A program made the position numbers and the translations under genes. Positions 33,108 through 47,000 of a DNA stretch of 64,000 nucleotides are shown piece by piece (position 1 is the first letter of the stretch; each line of letters starts with the position of its first letter). This stretch comes from Lineus longissimus (Eukaryota > Nemertea > Pilidiophora > Heteronemertea > Lineidae), in the NCBI RefSeq assembly GCF_910592395.1, contig NC_088313.1, positions 746,501-810,500 of the forward strand. The letters are read 5' to 3'. The notes beneath the pieces are model-generated. The model made no database searches. It saw only the letters and a list, made by a program, of their open reading frames with translations, and had not been told where the DNA came from.

Positions 33108-35062
33108 ATGATGGATCGTGCAGTCTTTCTTCTCGTTTGTCTTGTGACTCTTGTCAGCGCCTCATCTTCCGGAATCCCCCCACAGATCATTCATGATGAT
33201 GATGGAAATATAGCAGATAAAGAGAGCAACATAACATGGGCACCACTGCCAACTGGCAGTAACTATTCATCAGATATTACAGCTAATGATGGTGGCCTTC
33301 GACCACTTTATGAAATGGCCAAAAAGTTTTTGGCTGTCGTCCAGCCAAATCCATTCCCCTATGGTAAGTGCAAGCAACTTTCTATGAGTTTTCCTCTTTT
33401 CTAAATGTCCGCTTTCATAATCTCTACACTACAGCATAACTCACATAAACATGTTTGCCACATGACATAATTTGACAATAACTTAAATGTACTATAACTT
33501 TTTCATTTGGGTACCAAAGCCCTGACTACACCAGCTGCTGGTGCAACTGGCTGCAACAGTAAGATCTACATTTTGTAGTCCTTCGTCTGTGAAAAATTAT
33601 GAAGAACGAAAAAGCTAATAGTAATACCAGGACACTAGCACAGTTTTAGAATGAGTATTATTATTATCATTAGCTTTGTAACTTGCATTCTGACTATGCT
33701 TTTATTGATGATTAATTGAATAAGACAGCTAATCTATTATTCAAAATAATACGAAAGTCTCTTTTATAATTAAAGCATTGTTAAATTGATCAGTCGGGCA
33801 ACAATTGATGTTTTTGTTTGGTTGCCAGTAGCAGTGCCAGTGAGCTGAGTTCTTGGTGTTGACTGTTGTTGATAAGCTGAACTGGAGATCTAGTTAGAAT
33901 TAAAAAAGGATGTTGGCCGACTTTTAAAATTGATGACATTTTGTGAATGGAATCGTCTTAACCTAAGCACTGACAGCCAAGAACAATGATTGCTGAGTAC
34001 ACTTGCTCCTTGGGCTGTTGGAGGTGTACAGTGGAAACATGAGCACAAGTCACCTACATGTTGTAGATGACCCCTTAGGTCCTGGGTTACCTGGTCAGCC
34101 CCGGTGTGGTGGTGAAGTGAGGGTAACTAGCAGCATCAGTTGTGCGTCATGGCTGATGACAAGTTGACATTTGTTGGTTTGTTGAGAGACTGCATTGTTG
34201 TAACAGAATCAGACACATTGATGCATCATCCACAATAAAGCAGCAGCTGTATGCTGCATTTTTATAGTTCAATCAAAATATCAATAAACTCCAGGCAGTT
34301 CATCTGTCTGTACATATACTGCATTGACTGGGATATTGGTTTGGAACCATCCATTTGTGAGATTTTTTATTACGATAATAAGGTTTCTATCCATTGGTAA
34401 AACTGATTCACAAATACCTGCCCATTCAAGGTGCAGTCGATGGAAAATATTCTTGCTTCGGATAGCTTGAGGCAAGATTTCATTCCAATGACCAATAAAA
34501 GAATGTGTGATCAGCCGTTAATATAAGCATGATTGTAGGTTTGGCCTGGGTTTGGTGTGATTAATGCCGGCAATGCGCTTAAAAATTCTTTTGTGGGTCA
34601 TTGATGCCATGGGTATGACATGTATCATGATCAATGAATCCTGATAAAAAAATCATCGATAGATTAAAATCTATTGTTGTCTGGACTGTCTGCACTGAAT
34701 ATCTCATCTGTGTTTGGTTTAGGATCAGCAAAATATTATTTCAGAACAATTTTATTCAACATCTTCCTGCTGCCATAGGGAGAGATGTCTCATCTTCCCC
34801 TTTGGCTCCACGGCCTTACTGATTGAAGCATGAAGTTATAAAAATGGTTTGCCAGTAGTGGCCTAAAAGCTGACTAAAAGTTGCTGTCGGATGTCTGACC
34901 GAATGATTCTTGATGGCGAGCAGCATTCAAATTAATGAAAATAGCTGTTGAATTATGTTACCCTGTTTGTAATGACTTTGGATTTTGTTTCTTCTTGTTT
35001 CAGACTTGATCAACCAAGTGTTGGCTGGTGATATGAGTGCTGTTTTGAATGATCCAATGACT
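33108..35062 (+). CDS. PROM1: Prominin A exons 1-2: signal peptide and N-terminal extracellular domain
   Basis: MMDRAVFLLVCLVTLVSA is a hydrophobic signal peptide. The mature segment has SNITW (an N-glycosylation sequon shared with prominin B) and the conserved PLYEMAKKFLAVVQPNPFPY, then LINQVLAGDMSAVLNDPMT. The 5' splice acceptor at 33011-33012 suggests that this exon starts with 95 nt of 5' UTR. Confidence 0.9.
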
Positions 35063-38000
35063 GTAAGTTCTACTTTGCCCAACTTCCAGGATCAATTTGG
35101 GTTCATGCTGTCTTGGCGGCTTGTGATGCTATTAGCTGCAGCCCTGCTGTCCAGTCTTCATTCAGAAAAACGTCCAATTATATGTGAAGTAAAATATAAA
35201 GCAAAGCTCTGTGGGCATTTTCACTGTCATTGTATCAGGGCTGACGGACCCTAGCATGACATAGGTTTGAGGGTGATGGTTTCTTTTTGATAATAGGTCA
35301 TGTAAGTCTGTGATATTTTGGTCTTCTCAATTCTGTCTTCTAACCTTGGTCAGACAAATCTTGTGGGCCAACCTGGTAGTGGACTAGAACTGTTAACCTC
35401 TCACCCTTCCGCTGACACAGACGACTCAGGACCTCGTGCCTGGAGGGATGTGGTGGCACAATTGATATAGAGTTACAGGAGTGATTGTGACTGTGACCGA
35501 CTCAGTCTCACCTATTGTAGAAAACATTTCTTCTCCATGGAGCTACTTCAAGAAAACATTTTGGTCGGGGCGATGAATGTCCTCTTAATCGCCCCTGAAA
35601 GGAACGACCTGCGAGTATCAGGACCAGATAATAGACCAGCGATTACCTGTTTTACCCCCAGATGAGAGATCCTTCAGTAACACATCGATTATCTCAGTTT
35701 AAGTCGCTGGTCTGCACAGCGCTTTGTCCCTAACTCTCCTGCTCTCCTTATATCTAGGTATCATTTTAACAACCCCAAGTAGTGTAAATTTGACTGTTGA
35801 TTTGTTCCAGGTTGTAACCTATGCCATGGGGTTTGCCATCTGTTTTGCTATTGGTATACTCTTCGTCATCATCATGCCGATCGTCGGTTGCTGTTTCTGC
35901 TGCTGTCGCATCTGCGGGAATTGTGGCGGGAAGAAAATACAGAGATCTTCTGATGTCAACAACTGTCATCGCATCGCATTCACTGTTCTTGTGTTTGTGA
36001 TGGCCACTTTTATTATGTAAGTATTGCTGCACAATTAGAAATCACTTTTAAAGTGACGAGTTTCGGGCCTTTACTGTTTCACTGTTTAGTGCCTCAGCCA
36101 GGATTTTAAATGCTCGGATAGCAAACACAAAAAATTGAAATGCCTGCAAAGATTTTCCAAGTTACAGTACTGGGTAATACCAGTGTGGACAGCAACTTGC
36201 CTCATTTTACCAGTATTCCTTGTGATACACTTGGTATTGGTTTCTTTTAAACACCAAGAGAGATTTTTGTATCAAGATGATTAAAGCAATTCGCTACCAT
36301 CAGTTTGCGTTATTGTCATGCAGAGTTTGCCATCGCATTAGTGCTTACTTCCTCCTTTGCTTCCATGGCAACAGGTAAACAACCTAGCCATGGTATTAGA
36401 GTTATGATCAGTGTAAGCCGCACTGTATGACCGGTCATACACTGCTGGTATCTCCGTAGGGGGTTGACTAATGTGCTACTAATTTATTGATGTGATAGTC
36501 ATGGCCAATGGCTCAAAATCATCTGAGACCTCTTACAATCAGCCAACACTACCCAAATACACAAGATGAAAGCTCTTTTCCCAAATTTGTAAGATCTATT
36601 CTTCCAAAGCCATTTAATGGGAAATCCTAGAACAATGAGCGATAAATTGAGTTTCTGTGTACAATATACATCGCTTGATGAAAGAATAAATTGGATAAAG
36701 ACTAGTGTTTATTTTGCTTATCGCTATTCATTATTTTTGTAAAGGTCCATGATGAACTACTGCCATGTCCTGTTGCTATAGTAATTTTACAAGGTATTGA
36801 CTGAAGCCAGCTCAGGTTTCTCTTCAAGGCCAATAAGCTGTCCGTGCTGGGCCATATATCATGAGCCAGACCATCTGCTGTCTGTGGTTTTCTTTGAGGG
36901 TGAAGACAACATACCCCAGGTTCTTTTGGGAGGGTAGTGTTGTTGTTGATGTTGGTTTCATGTACGATGTGACAGTGGTTTGTTTGCATTGCTCAGCTGT
37001 AAGATCCAAGGGTAGATAGAGCAAGGGGCAGCTTTCCGGCCAGCTGGCTTAGATAGAGCAAGGGGACAGCTTTCAAGCCAGCTGGCTTAGATAGAGCAAG
37101 GGGCAGCTTTCAAGCCAGCTGGCTTAGATAGAGCAAGGGGCAGCTTTCAAGCCAGCTGGCTTAGATAGAGCAAGGGGGCAGCTTTCAAGCCAGCTGGCTC
37201 TGTCCATGGGCACACTCCTTGCCTTGTGCTTGAGCTGACATTTTACCGTTCAAAGTTTACATGTTGAAAAAGAAGATTTGCCCTCAAGTAAATAGAAAGT
37301 TATATCTTGACAGGATCCCTGCAGCCTGCTCCTTATATGCCAATGAAACCACGTCGAAGACGATGAACAATGTTGGCCCTCTGATTGTCAATAACATCAA
37401 TGATTTGGAGACTTTCCTTAACAATACCATCTTAGTAAGTATCATGGACTCGCAGAGGAACTTGGCCAGCACTTAAGTTTATACAGTGATTATGTTACTG
37501 TAATTCTGTACTTGTTGTATTATACTGTTGTGTGAACTTCCTCTTAGATATCTTCTCTTTTATCGAATGCTATTGGACGAATTCTGGGTGTTGGCTTGAA
37601 TGGTATGATTACTATGAAAATAGGAATGTTGAAATATTTTTTGGCACAAATCAACAAACCACTTAGCCTCCTCATGAAAATTGGCACAAATCAACAAACT
37701 ACGTAAATTCTTTTTTTTCCTGTTGACTTGCACTGGTCATTTTAGTGTTGGGTGACACTAAATTGTTTTGACCTGCAGGTGCTTTTGATAAATTGCTATG
37801 ACCTTGTTGGTCTATTACCTTGTATGAGGTTATCCAAACTACACCTCAGGCCTAAGCATATCCCAATTTCTGTAACACTATCAACTGAGCAACTGGAGTA
37901 TCACTCCCCTAACAAGAATGCTTTAACTTGCTAGGCCAACTTGATACCTATTTTACTGGGTGGAGTGAAGTAATGGTGGGTTAGGTGTCTTGCTCAAGGA

Positions 38001-41000
38001 AATAAGACAGCAGTGATCCTTCAGAGTCGCGCCGACAATAGCCTGGCCATAGGTCTTATGTTCACACTCGTGCTGATACTAGGGGAGAAGAAATGATATG
38101 TTTCAGATCTCGTCACGATCTATCAACAGATTTAAATTGCTTTTACAGTTCTTCTATTGGCTGCTAGATATAGTGGTCAAAATAATTGTTCCACCGATTA
38201 TTGGCTGGAACAGTTATTTCTCAAACACATTTGATCACATTTTCAGCAACTTAACCATATTGCCCTCACCAATTACAACTTCACTGGAAAAGTTATGTCA
38301 AGAGATTTGGACAGTAAGTACACAAGCCTATCACTTCATTTGCACTTCCAATGAGACCTTTCAGAGGTTCCTTGTACCTGGTGTAAACTGAGGTTCCTTG
38401 TACCTGGTGTAAACTGAGGTTCCTTGTACCTGATGTAAACTGAGGTTCCTTGTACCTGGTGTAAACTGAGGTTCCTTGTACCTGGTGTAAACTGAGGTTC
38501 CTTGTACCTGATGTAAACTGAGGTTCCTTGTACCTGGTGTAAACTGAGGTTCCTTGTACCTGGTGTAAACTGAGGTTCCTTGTACCTGGTGTAAACTGAG
38601 GTTCCTTGTACCTGATGTAAACTGAGGTTCCTTGTTCCTGGTGTCTGTGCCAGCCAAGCACATGAAGCAAAAAGCCCCCCAGTGAGAAAAATGAGTACTT
38701 GTGATGGTCACTTCTTCTTGCCAGTACCCCCTGGCCATTGCTAAAGTCCGAGTCACTTGGTCAGTATCCCCCATTGGCTCATAATGCAGTGGTAGGCATA
38801 ATCACTCATCTGACCTTGGAGGAAGAACACTCTGTGGTGACTGACTTCTACGACCAAATATTATTCTATTTCAGACATAGGAGTTTTGCTTGGTGAAGAG
38901 ATACGCGATTCAATGAAAACACAAATGAACTTGGATGCTGCATTTAACAAGATAAAGGCCCTGGATGTTTGTGAGTAGTCACCATTCATACAACTTGGGC
39001 TTCTGATGCTTTGATAGTGTTTCAGCTTGTAATCTGAAAGGCAGGGCAGAAGAGGGCACTACAGTGTAAAAAAGGCAGGATGCAGCAGCCTACTTTGAAA
39101 GGGAATTCATTGGCCTTGGATGAAGAATGGCAGGGCAATAAGAGAAAGTTATGAAATGGTTAAACCTTGTTGTAGTAGATCATAAACTGAATGTGTTACA
39201 AGCAAGGCCTGTGACAACTATTAAGTATTCAATTATCTTCTAATATATTTCAGCGCTGCAGGCCCTTGCAACCACCTTGAATAGTGCGGACACCAATAAG
39301 GGCACCTTTGAGACAGAAGCCAACACGCTAAAGACGCAGTTAGGTGTTCAGGAAACTAACATCATTAACACAAAAACTAAGGCTAATTGCCCTAGCGAAT
39401 CCCAGTGTTCTAATCTTGACACCAGTGTGCTTGCCATTGATGCCAACCCAACTAATGTAAGTCATTTACCGGTTTTTATATTCAACTTGCACAGATTTGA
39501 GTCTCTCTAGAAAAGCTTTACAACTACAACTGTAATCGGTCTCTACAGAAGTGGCAGTGTCCTGAAAGATGACTCTGCTCTCTTTCCGATCAGAATGGTG
39601 GATAGAATCACTTCAAAGCATTTCTCGGATTCATTTGAGAACCTTTTGAGGGCATCCGTGTATAATAGTAAAGCTTACATTCTTGTTGCATCTTGCTCCT
39701 GGTCTTGCCAGTGTGTCTGCTATTTCACTGCCTGGGAATTGGCAATTTTTCATACACAAAACAAACAAGATTCTCATTCTGTCCATTTTCAAATTTCAGC
39801 TGGCCTCCATAACTGCTCAGGTCAATAAGATCAATAGTGCAAAATCTAAGAACCTTACATCGGAATGGAATACGGTATGTAAAGGAATTTAAGTGACTTT
39901 TTTGTTACCTTATTGAATGGCAAATATAACTTTTACAGCCATATATCTGGACTTGTTTTCATTAAAATATCACCAAACTTTAATGAAGTGTTCTGCAATG
40001 TCACTTAGTGTTTATCTTTTCATGCAGGCCATGAAAGATTTTGAAGAAATCCCAACGAAAGTGACAGCAGATTCTGAAACGATGAGGGCAGACGTCAAGA
40101 AAATGATTGATGACTTCTACACAACAATCTCTGACAGTCTCAAATCGATTGAGGGTCTCACAAGTAATGTAAGTGATGGAATCATTGACCATTGCAGTCA
40201 TTTGGATATCAGCTTAAAGGGGGAAGACAGGTAGGAGCTTGGGGGTCATCCCCAGGTGCTAACATGGACAGTTGTGTTTATAGTTTTGTTGTACTGTCGA
40301 ATGGGAGAGACCCCTGTTGGCAATGTTATGTAACTTAATCTGTGTGTCGACTGCCTTTTGATACAAATGCAGAAGAGGAAGAAGAATATAAAGTTTTTAG
40401 ATTCAAATTGTATTTTGATTTTTTTTCTCAGCTGGGGATGTTGACTAACACAAAGAATACAATTCAATCTACTGCTGGTGAGGTGAAGACATATGACAAG
40501 TACAGGTAAGGTATCTGTTGAGTATACCGGGGGGGGGGGGGGTCTATACAAGTGCTAACCCCATGTGCATTGGAGCCTAAAATAATATGCTCCTTTTTCA
40601 AATGGCATCTGTTCACAAAAGCTTTTGGACTGTGTAAATTGAGTCTAGCGCTGATTAAATTCACCAGTTAACTTTTCAGTTTTCTCAAAGCAGTTGTTGT
40701 ACAAGGCAGTTGAACAAACTTGTTTAACCTCTGTGCTCCATTCTGTTTCAGATGGTATGGTGGGGTAGCCCTTGCTTCAGTTCTCTTCCTCATTGGTGGC
40801 TTGCAGTATCTTGGTTGTATCATTGGTGCCTGCTCGTACAGCTCCAGGACCGCACCCACAGACCGCGGCTGCCTCAGTAATAGTAGTGGAGCGATGCTAA
40901 TGGCGTAAGTAGACTTTCAGGGAAGGGCACATTTTAGCTTTTTCCAAGTTTGACATCCATCATTTTTATTGTTTACTTCCACTTTGTAACATCAAGCAGA

Positions 41001-44000
41001 TCTCTGTCACTATCTGTAAGGATATGACACAATCATATGACCTGTGTGGCCTGCTATGACCTAGTGTGTCACCTGTTTGTATCTGTGAGATATTTCAATA
41101 CCTAGTTCATTAAGTTTCTATTTGTTCCAGATCTGTCGGCTTCTGCTTCATATTCTCCTGGTTGTTGATGCTACTGACCAGCATCACTTTCTTGATTGGT
41201 GGAAACATGGAGAAGCTAGCCTGTGAACCCTTGATGGACCCTTCCTATAAAATCTTCAAGGAGGTGAGATGAAAGAATTTTAGAAACATGCTGTGTTTAG
41301 CAGTCATGATCATGCTTCAGAGAACAGGGCCAGAAACTTGAAATCATGTCCATGGGCCGAGTGCTCTCATTAAAACTAAAATGACAGCCATTCTCTAATC
41401 TTCTTCTTTTGCGTTCTCAAGATATGAGTTTGAATGTGTAGCACCCCAGTTATGCACCAAACTATGCTTCTGTCTTCAGCTCTCTGTGTCCATTGTTGGG
41501 GATTAGGTAGGAGGGAGTCAGGGAGTTTTCAGACGTAGATGGGCCTGCACACTGCACTTAGGGTTCCAATCTACTCCAAGGTTTTAAATCAGAGCTTTCC
41601 TTCTCCTAGACAAGTTGCCTGTCAAGGTGAAGGCCAGTCTACACCAGATACCTTGAATATTTATAACTTTCATCTGCAGCTGATCGATAAGCCAGACGGC
41701 CCTTTGGGAGAAGGATATTTTCTTGGCGACATGCTACTTCAAGATAAAACAGCAAACTTGACAATGCATGGAATTCTCGAGTGAGTATCGGGACTTTCCA
41801 CATGTTCCGTCATCGCCGAGTTGATGAAAACAACGTAGTTCCTGACTTGATGTTATTTTTCACTTGTTGTTCAGTTGAAAGAACTGAAGGTGATAATGCC
41901 AAGTTGTACACATCATTACTCCACAATGCCGTTTACCCCCAAGGGCGAGCGGTCATAGTCCATCAAATCAGATTCTAGTTTTGTCTCTGTTGTTTTCAGT
42001 GGTTGCAAGAATGCAGGATCTGCTTATAACGTCCTCATGCTAAGCCACATGTTCAACCTGACTGAACTCACCGACTACAAGAGTGTAAGTTTGCTAACTA
42101 TTCCATCCTTACTTTGTCTAGTGTTGCAAGCAAACGTCAAAATGGAAAACTAAGTACTTCACAGACATTAGCATGATATTCTAACTGTCAGAAGCTAAGA
42201 GTGGGAATTGCTTTGTGACAAGAATTGATTAAGTTCTGATGGACTTGGCTTGGTCTTGCGTGAGAGACATGCTTTGTCTATTTGGTGTCTGTCTTGGTCT
42301 TACGGTGCGGGAAAGGTTTGAACGTAGCAAAAGTGATAAGGACAGAGGGGGAAGTGTTGGCCGTGACGCTGCTCATATGATGATAAGCAGTTACAAGATT
42401 CAAATTAACCGTTACTTGAATCTTTTTTCAGAAAATGGATATTGAGAAGCAGATGAAAGATTCTAACAACATCGACCTGTCGTCTGTGAAAGTGATGACG
42501 CCATCACTAAAACAAACCCTGGAGGACTTCCAAGCTGCTCTCAATATCGACTTCGCCACAATGATAACTGAGGTTTGTGAAAGATATAGTCTGACACACC
42601 TTGATTGTAATGTAGCCTTGATTTACAGCGATTTTATTGACAGTCTGCTACTCTGTGTCACACAGCAGCATCAACTTCATTAAACAGGTTTCACATTTAC
42701 GTGTATGTGCCTTGCTAACTGATTTCATATCTTATTAAGCCGAGCACGAGGTGTTGTTTAGGTCACAAGGATTCAGTGCTGTCAGGCTTTACCTCCATCA
42801 TGACTTTCTTCAGCTCTCCAAAGATGCCGCCAAGACCGGACTCACAGCCTATGCTGATGGCCTCATAGCGATTGCTAACTTGCCTTCCATGGCGAGCTCT
42901 CCTGCGGTAAATGAACTGATTACAGAGGCCGCTGCTTTGAAGAACATTGACAATAACCAGGTTCCAAAAGTGAACACAGCAAAGGTAAGACCCAATACTG
43001 TGAACAGCTTTATAGTCATGGGCATTTTATGTTTGAACATTTTGTGAATAACTCCTAAATAAATACTGTGTGTGGACATTTTATGGTCTACTGTGCTGAT
43101 TTGAGGAATTTTTTCTGCGGTTTTACTGATTTTGGTCGTCTTGAAATTTACCTCTTCAATTCATGCTAAGATATAACCCAAATGGCTATGAAAATGAAAT
43201 ATCGGTTGTTTTGTGCCAGAAGACTTTGCGTCTGCTGTGATTACTCTACAGGAGGGTGCCTAAGTTTCTTTATGCGTTTGAAAAAAGGGGATCAAGAACA
43301 CTGAGATAAAGACTCAGGTGGATTGTGAGAAGCAACTGATGGGCCAAGGGATTCCAATTACTGGTCATGAATAATTATGATCAAATCTTTGTTTTCAGGC
43401 TGCGTTGATTGTTGATCTACAAGCGTTACAAACTCAAGCTCCAAACGTCCAGGTAATCCCTCAGACTCATCACTTGCCTGATCAATGATGCTGAGAAAAC
43501 ACTTTCTGAGTTTCCGTTGGCACATTGAAAGTGAACAATGAGTTGTGTTTCTTCTATTCAGTGAAATAAGACTACTGCTCGAGTGTGTGATCTGAGTAAC
43601 CAGCGTCGCCATAAATTTCCATGCTGTGTTTTGCATACTTTTACTGTTTTCAGGCCGATATCACGGCTGTAACGACAGCACTGAATGATCTCGATACGTA
43701 CATCACAAATTCAGCACCGGACCTCATCAACACTGTAAGTCAACTAATAGGAGTCCCTTATAAGACTACTCTTTACCAGAGGGTCAATATTAACATACGA
43801 CTTGTCACTTGTCTCATTCACAACAAATGAGGAGTGATCTGGAAGTAATAGTCATTCAATGGCACTTGCTTTCGTGGCCATAAAGACATCTTTGATGTTA
43901 GGCAAGTGTTTTTTATACGTTGTTTCGGTTATCCGCCGCTTACGAAAATTACAAAAAAAAAAAAATTTTTTTTTATTGCCTCTCAGAAATTTTACCAGGA

Positions 44001-47000
44001 TATAGGTTCATGAAATCAAAAAATTTCTGAAAAAAAATTTTTTTCAATTTTTTTTCCCTCAGCCATTCAAAAGGTTTGCTTAGCAAACGTTTTATTCCAA
44101 AGAATTAAAAAACTCTTGCCTTAGGTAAATTTCTATTTCGTTACCCTTTTCATTCTTTCCAAATGTTTCACATTAATCTCTATTCAGGAATAGGCCAATA
44201 CACTATTGATAAAGATTTTTTCTCAACTTCAGAAAATGTTGACTTATGTGACAAGACTTCTTGGAATAATCGATTCCTTTGTGGCTAGAACTCTCGATTC
44301 GGTAGGTTTCAATGTTATACAATGGCATTAGTCAGTGCATACTCATGAAGAGCCACATGAAGATTGTTTTCAAATGATAACAGTCATATTACTCTTGGTG
44401 AGGGACATTCATGGTGTAGTGGTTAGAGCGCTGGGCTCATAATCAGGAGGTAGTGGGTTTGACTCCAACTCTTCGCTGTTTCGTCTTAGTGTCTTTGTTG
44501 AGAACACCTACCCCAACATTGCTTGGAGGTTCCTTGTAATTGGTGCCTATGTCCTTGCAAGTTAAGACCCCACAGAGTGAGATGCCTATGTCTTCTGATG
44601 ATAGCCTGCGATGGACTCTATACCTCCATGGCTGAGGCCCTGAGTTGGCAAAATGGTCAATATAGTGAGTGACAGCATCTGTTTACCTGATCATTTGATT
44701 GTTATCGATGGACATTTTTGATGGATATCTTTTTACCTCTGCAGGTAAAAAATGATGTTGGAATTTGCACTCCTCTATGGAATCTGTACAATTCGATCTT
44801 GGGAACCATAGTGTGCAAGTCGGTGATCGATACCTTGGTAAGAAGCTATTGTTTGTTTATCAGTTTGTTGACAATCGATGACATTCCATTCCATTATCAC
44901 CACATTGTGTTATTCAAGATCAACTGGCTCGAAGCAAGTTTTGGTTGGCCTTAACAGGGCTGGGAATTACCCTGTCTAGAAAACATGTCCCAGGACACAG
45001 TCACAGCATTCTTGGTCATGTGAAGGAGTCGTGGATCAGTAAAATTAGACTATTCCGGTTACTTGACGGAAATATCTCATCCAACAGAATCTTCCAAATA
45101 TCAATCGGTCCCATCTTCTTTCAGAATGGTTTCTGGTTCAGTTTTGGCTGGGCGACCGTCTTCTTTATACCGGCCATGATATTCTCCGTCAAGTTGAACA
45201 AATACCTCAGAAGGTGTGATTATTGTGGACCAGATGAGTAAGTTATATCTTTAATCCCCCAATAGCTCTCAAGGATGTCCATTTCTGCCAAATTGGTAAA
45301 TCTCCTTCCCCAGTCAGTTGTACATGCCACCTTGGCAAGTCAAGTATATACATGTATAGCTTTCTTCAGAAGTAAATGTCCTCATCCTTTTGAGCCTTGA
45401 ATGAAGGTTTCAAGTCCCGAATGCAAGTCTTGTTCATGAATGAGGAAGTTAGTTTTCCAAGAAAATTTGCATTTATTTTTATGGTTTCAGTGGCAGACGG
45501 GGAAAGAAAGGAAAACCAGGAAGAAAGTAAGTAACAACAAAAAGTTTTTTTTTTATATTGTTGTACCGGTACTGTTCCAAATTATGTTCAAAACAGACAC
45601 TGAATGATTTGATGTGAATTGTAGTGAAAGTGTCTCTGGCAAGTTCTTCAATGAGTTTTGCTCTCAAGAATTCATTCGTTAGATTGGGAATTGAATACAT
45701 TAATAATGTCCGTTGTGGACAGTTTGAACGTGGTGAAAACCACTGTAGAAACATTTGACTATGTCCCAACATACAATCGTTGGACCCTCAGGTCCACTCA
45801 TCCCCCGCAGACAAGATGTTCATCGGTTGGTCAAGGTGGATGGTATTTGCATGATGGTAAAACATGGGTTACTGGTATGATAACCTTACTCTCATGATTC
45901 AGACATGTCCTATTTGCATGTTGGCTTTTGGGGTGACAATGTTGTCAATATCAGGAAATAAACACGGACACAAGTTCAGAATCAGAGCTGGGAAACAAAA
46001 TTGATTCATACTTTTACAAAGTTTTATGCCGTTTTTCAAGTTAGACCAGAGCTTGGTAAAATTAAGACTTCCAAATATCATAGACAAAGATTGACATTTT
46101 CAGGCACAGTCAGAGATTTTCAGGCTGGAATATAAATTATGCCAATAAGTATGTTTATTCATTGTTTTTCTTTCGTACTCGGTACTTTTTGTTTTGATGC
46201 ATTTTGAGCGTTGTGCCAATCTTTGATTTCAATGCAGTTATTGCGATGGCATTTTTGATTTGCTGGGCTGCTTTGTGTTGCTTTGAGTGGATTGGGAGAA
46301 GAAGGGAAACAAATGCATGGGGATGGTTTGGAGGAAGCAGCATGCGTTTACATAATGAGAGATCAGGTGTTTGTTTCAGTCTGAACTTTTGGTTTTACTG
46401 TAAATTTGTGTGGTTCTTGTATTTTGTGTGTTTGATTTCAGGAATAAAGATGCTGAAAACTATTTAAAAGCAGATAGCCCAATTTATAGGTATACCTTTC
46501 TGATCTGTATCAAAATAACTGAAGTAGTTTTAGCCCATGTACTGGAGTCAATAACTATATGTTTAGAAAGGTTGGATACTGTCTTTGTTGATGGTATTAT
46601 GACTTCTCTTAGCTTTATAGCAAGCTTTGAAGTACGTGTAGAATTTGTAACTGTGAACAAATTGTAAAAATGTATATCAAATATCTTATATCATTTACAA
46701 CATAATATTGCTGAGAAAAACTAACCATTTATAGATTAGTCATTCTGCATGGATTACTAACAATTTAATTCTTACTTATTTGTAATAGCATGAAAACACT
46801 TATGATTGTTCGTGTTGCTAGCTAACTTGATCAAAATCGCCAAAAAACGAGAAAATTTTTTTTTAGCAAGCCTGCCGCACCCAAAATCGCCGAAAACTGG
46901 AAGAAAATGATTTTTTTTTTATTTAGCAAGCCCACTGGACCCAAAATCGCCAAAAACTGAAAAAAATTTTTTTGTCAGTCAGCAAGCTCACCACACCCAA

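Noticed and set aside
46204-46380. Extra prominin A exon with a transmembrane-like stretch between exons 22 and 23
   Set aside because: Acceptor and donor-like sites exist, but in the required phase the exon hits a stop codon.
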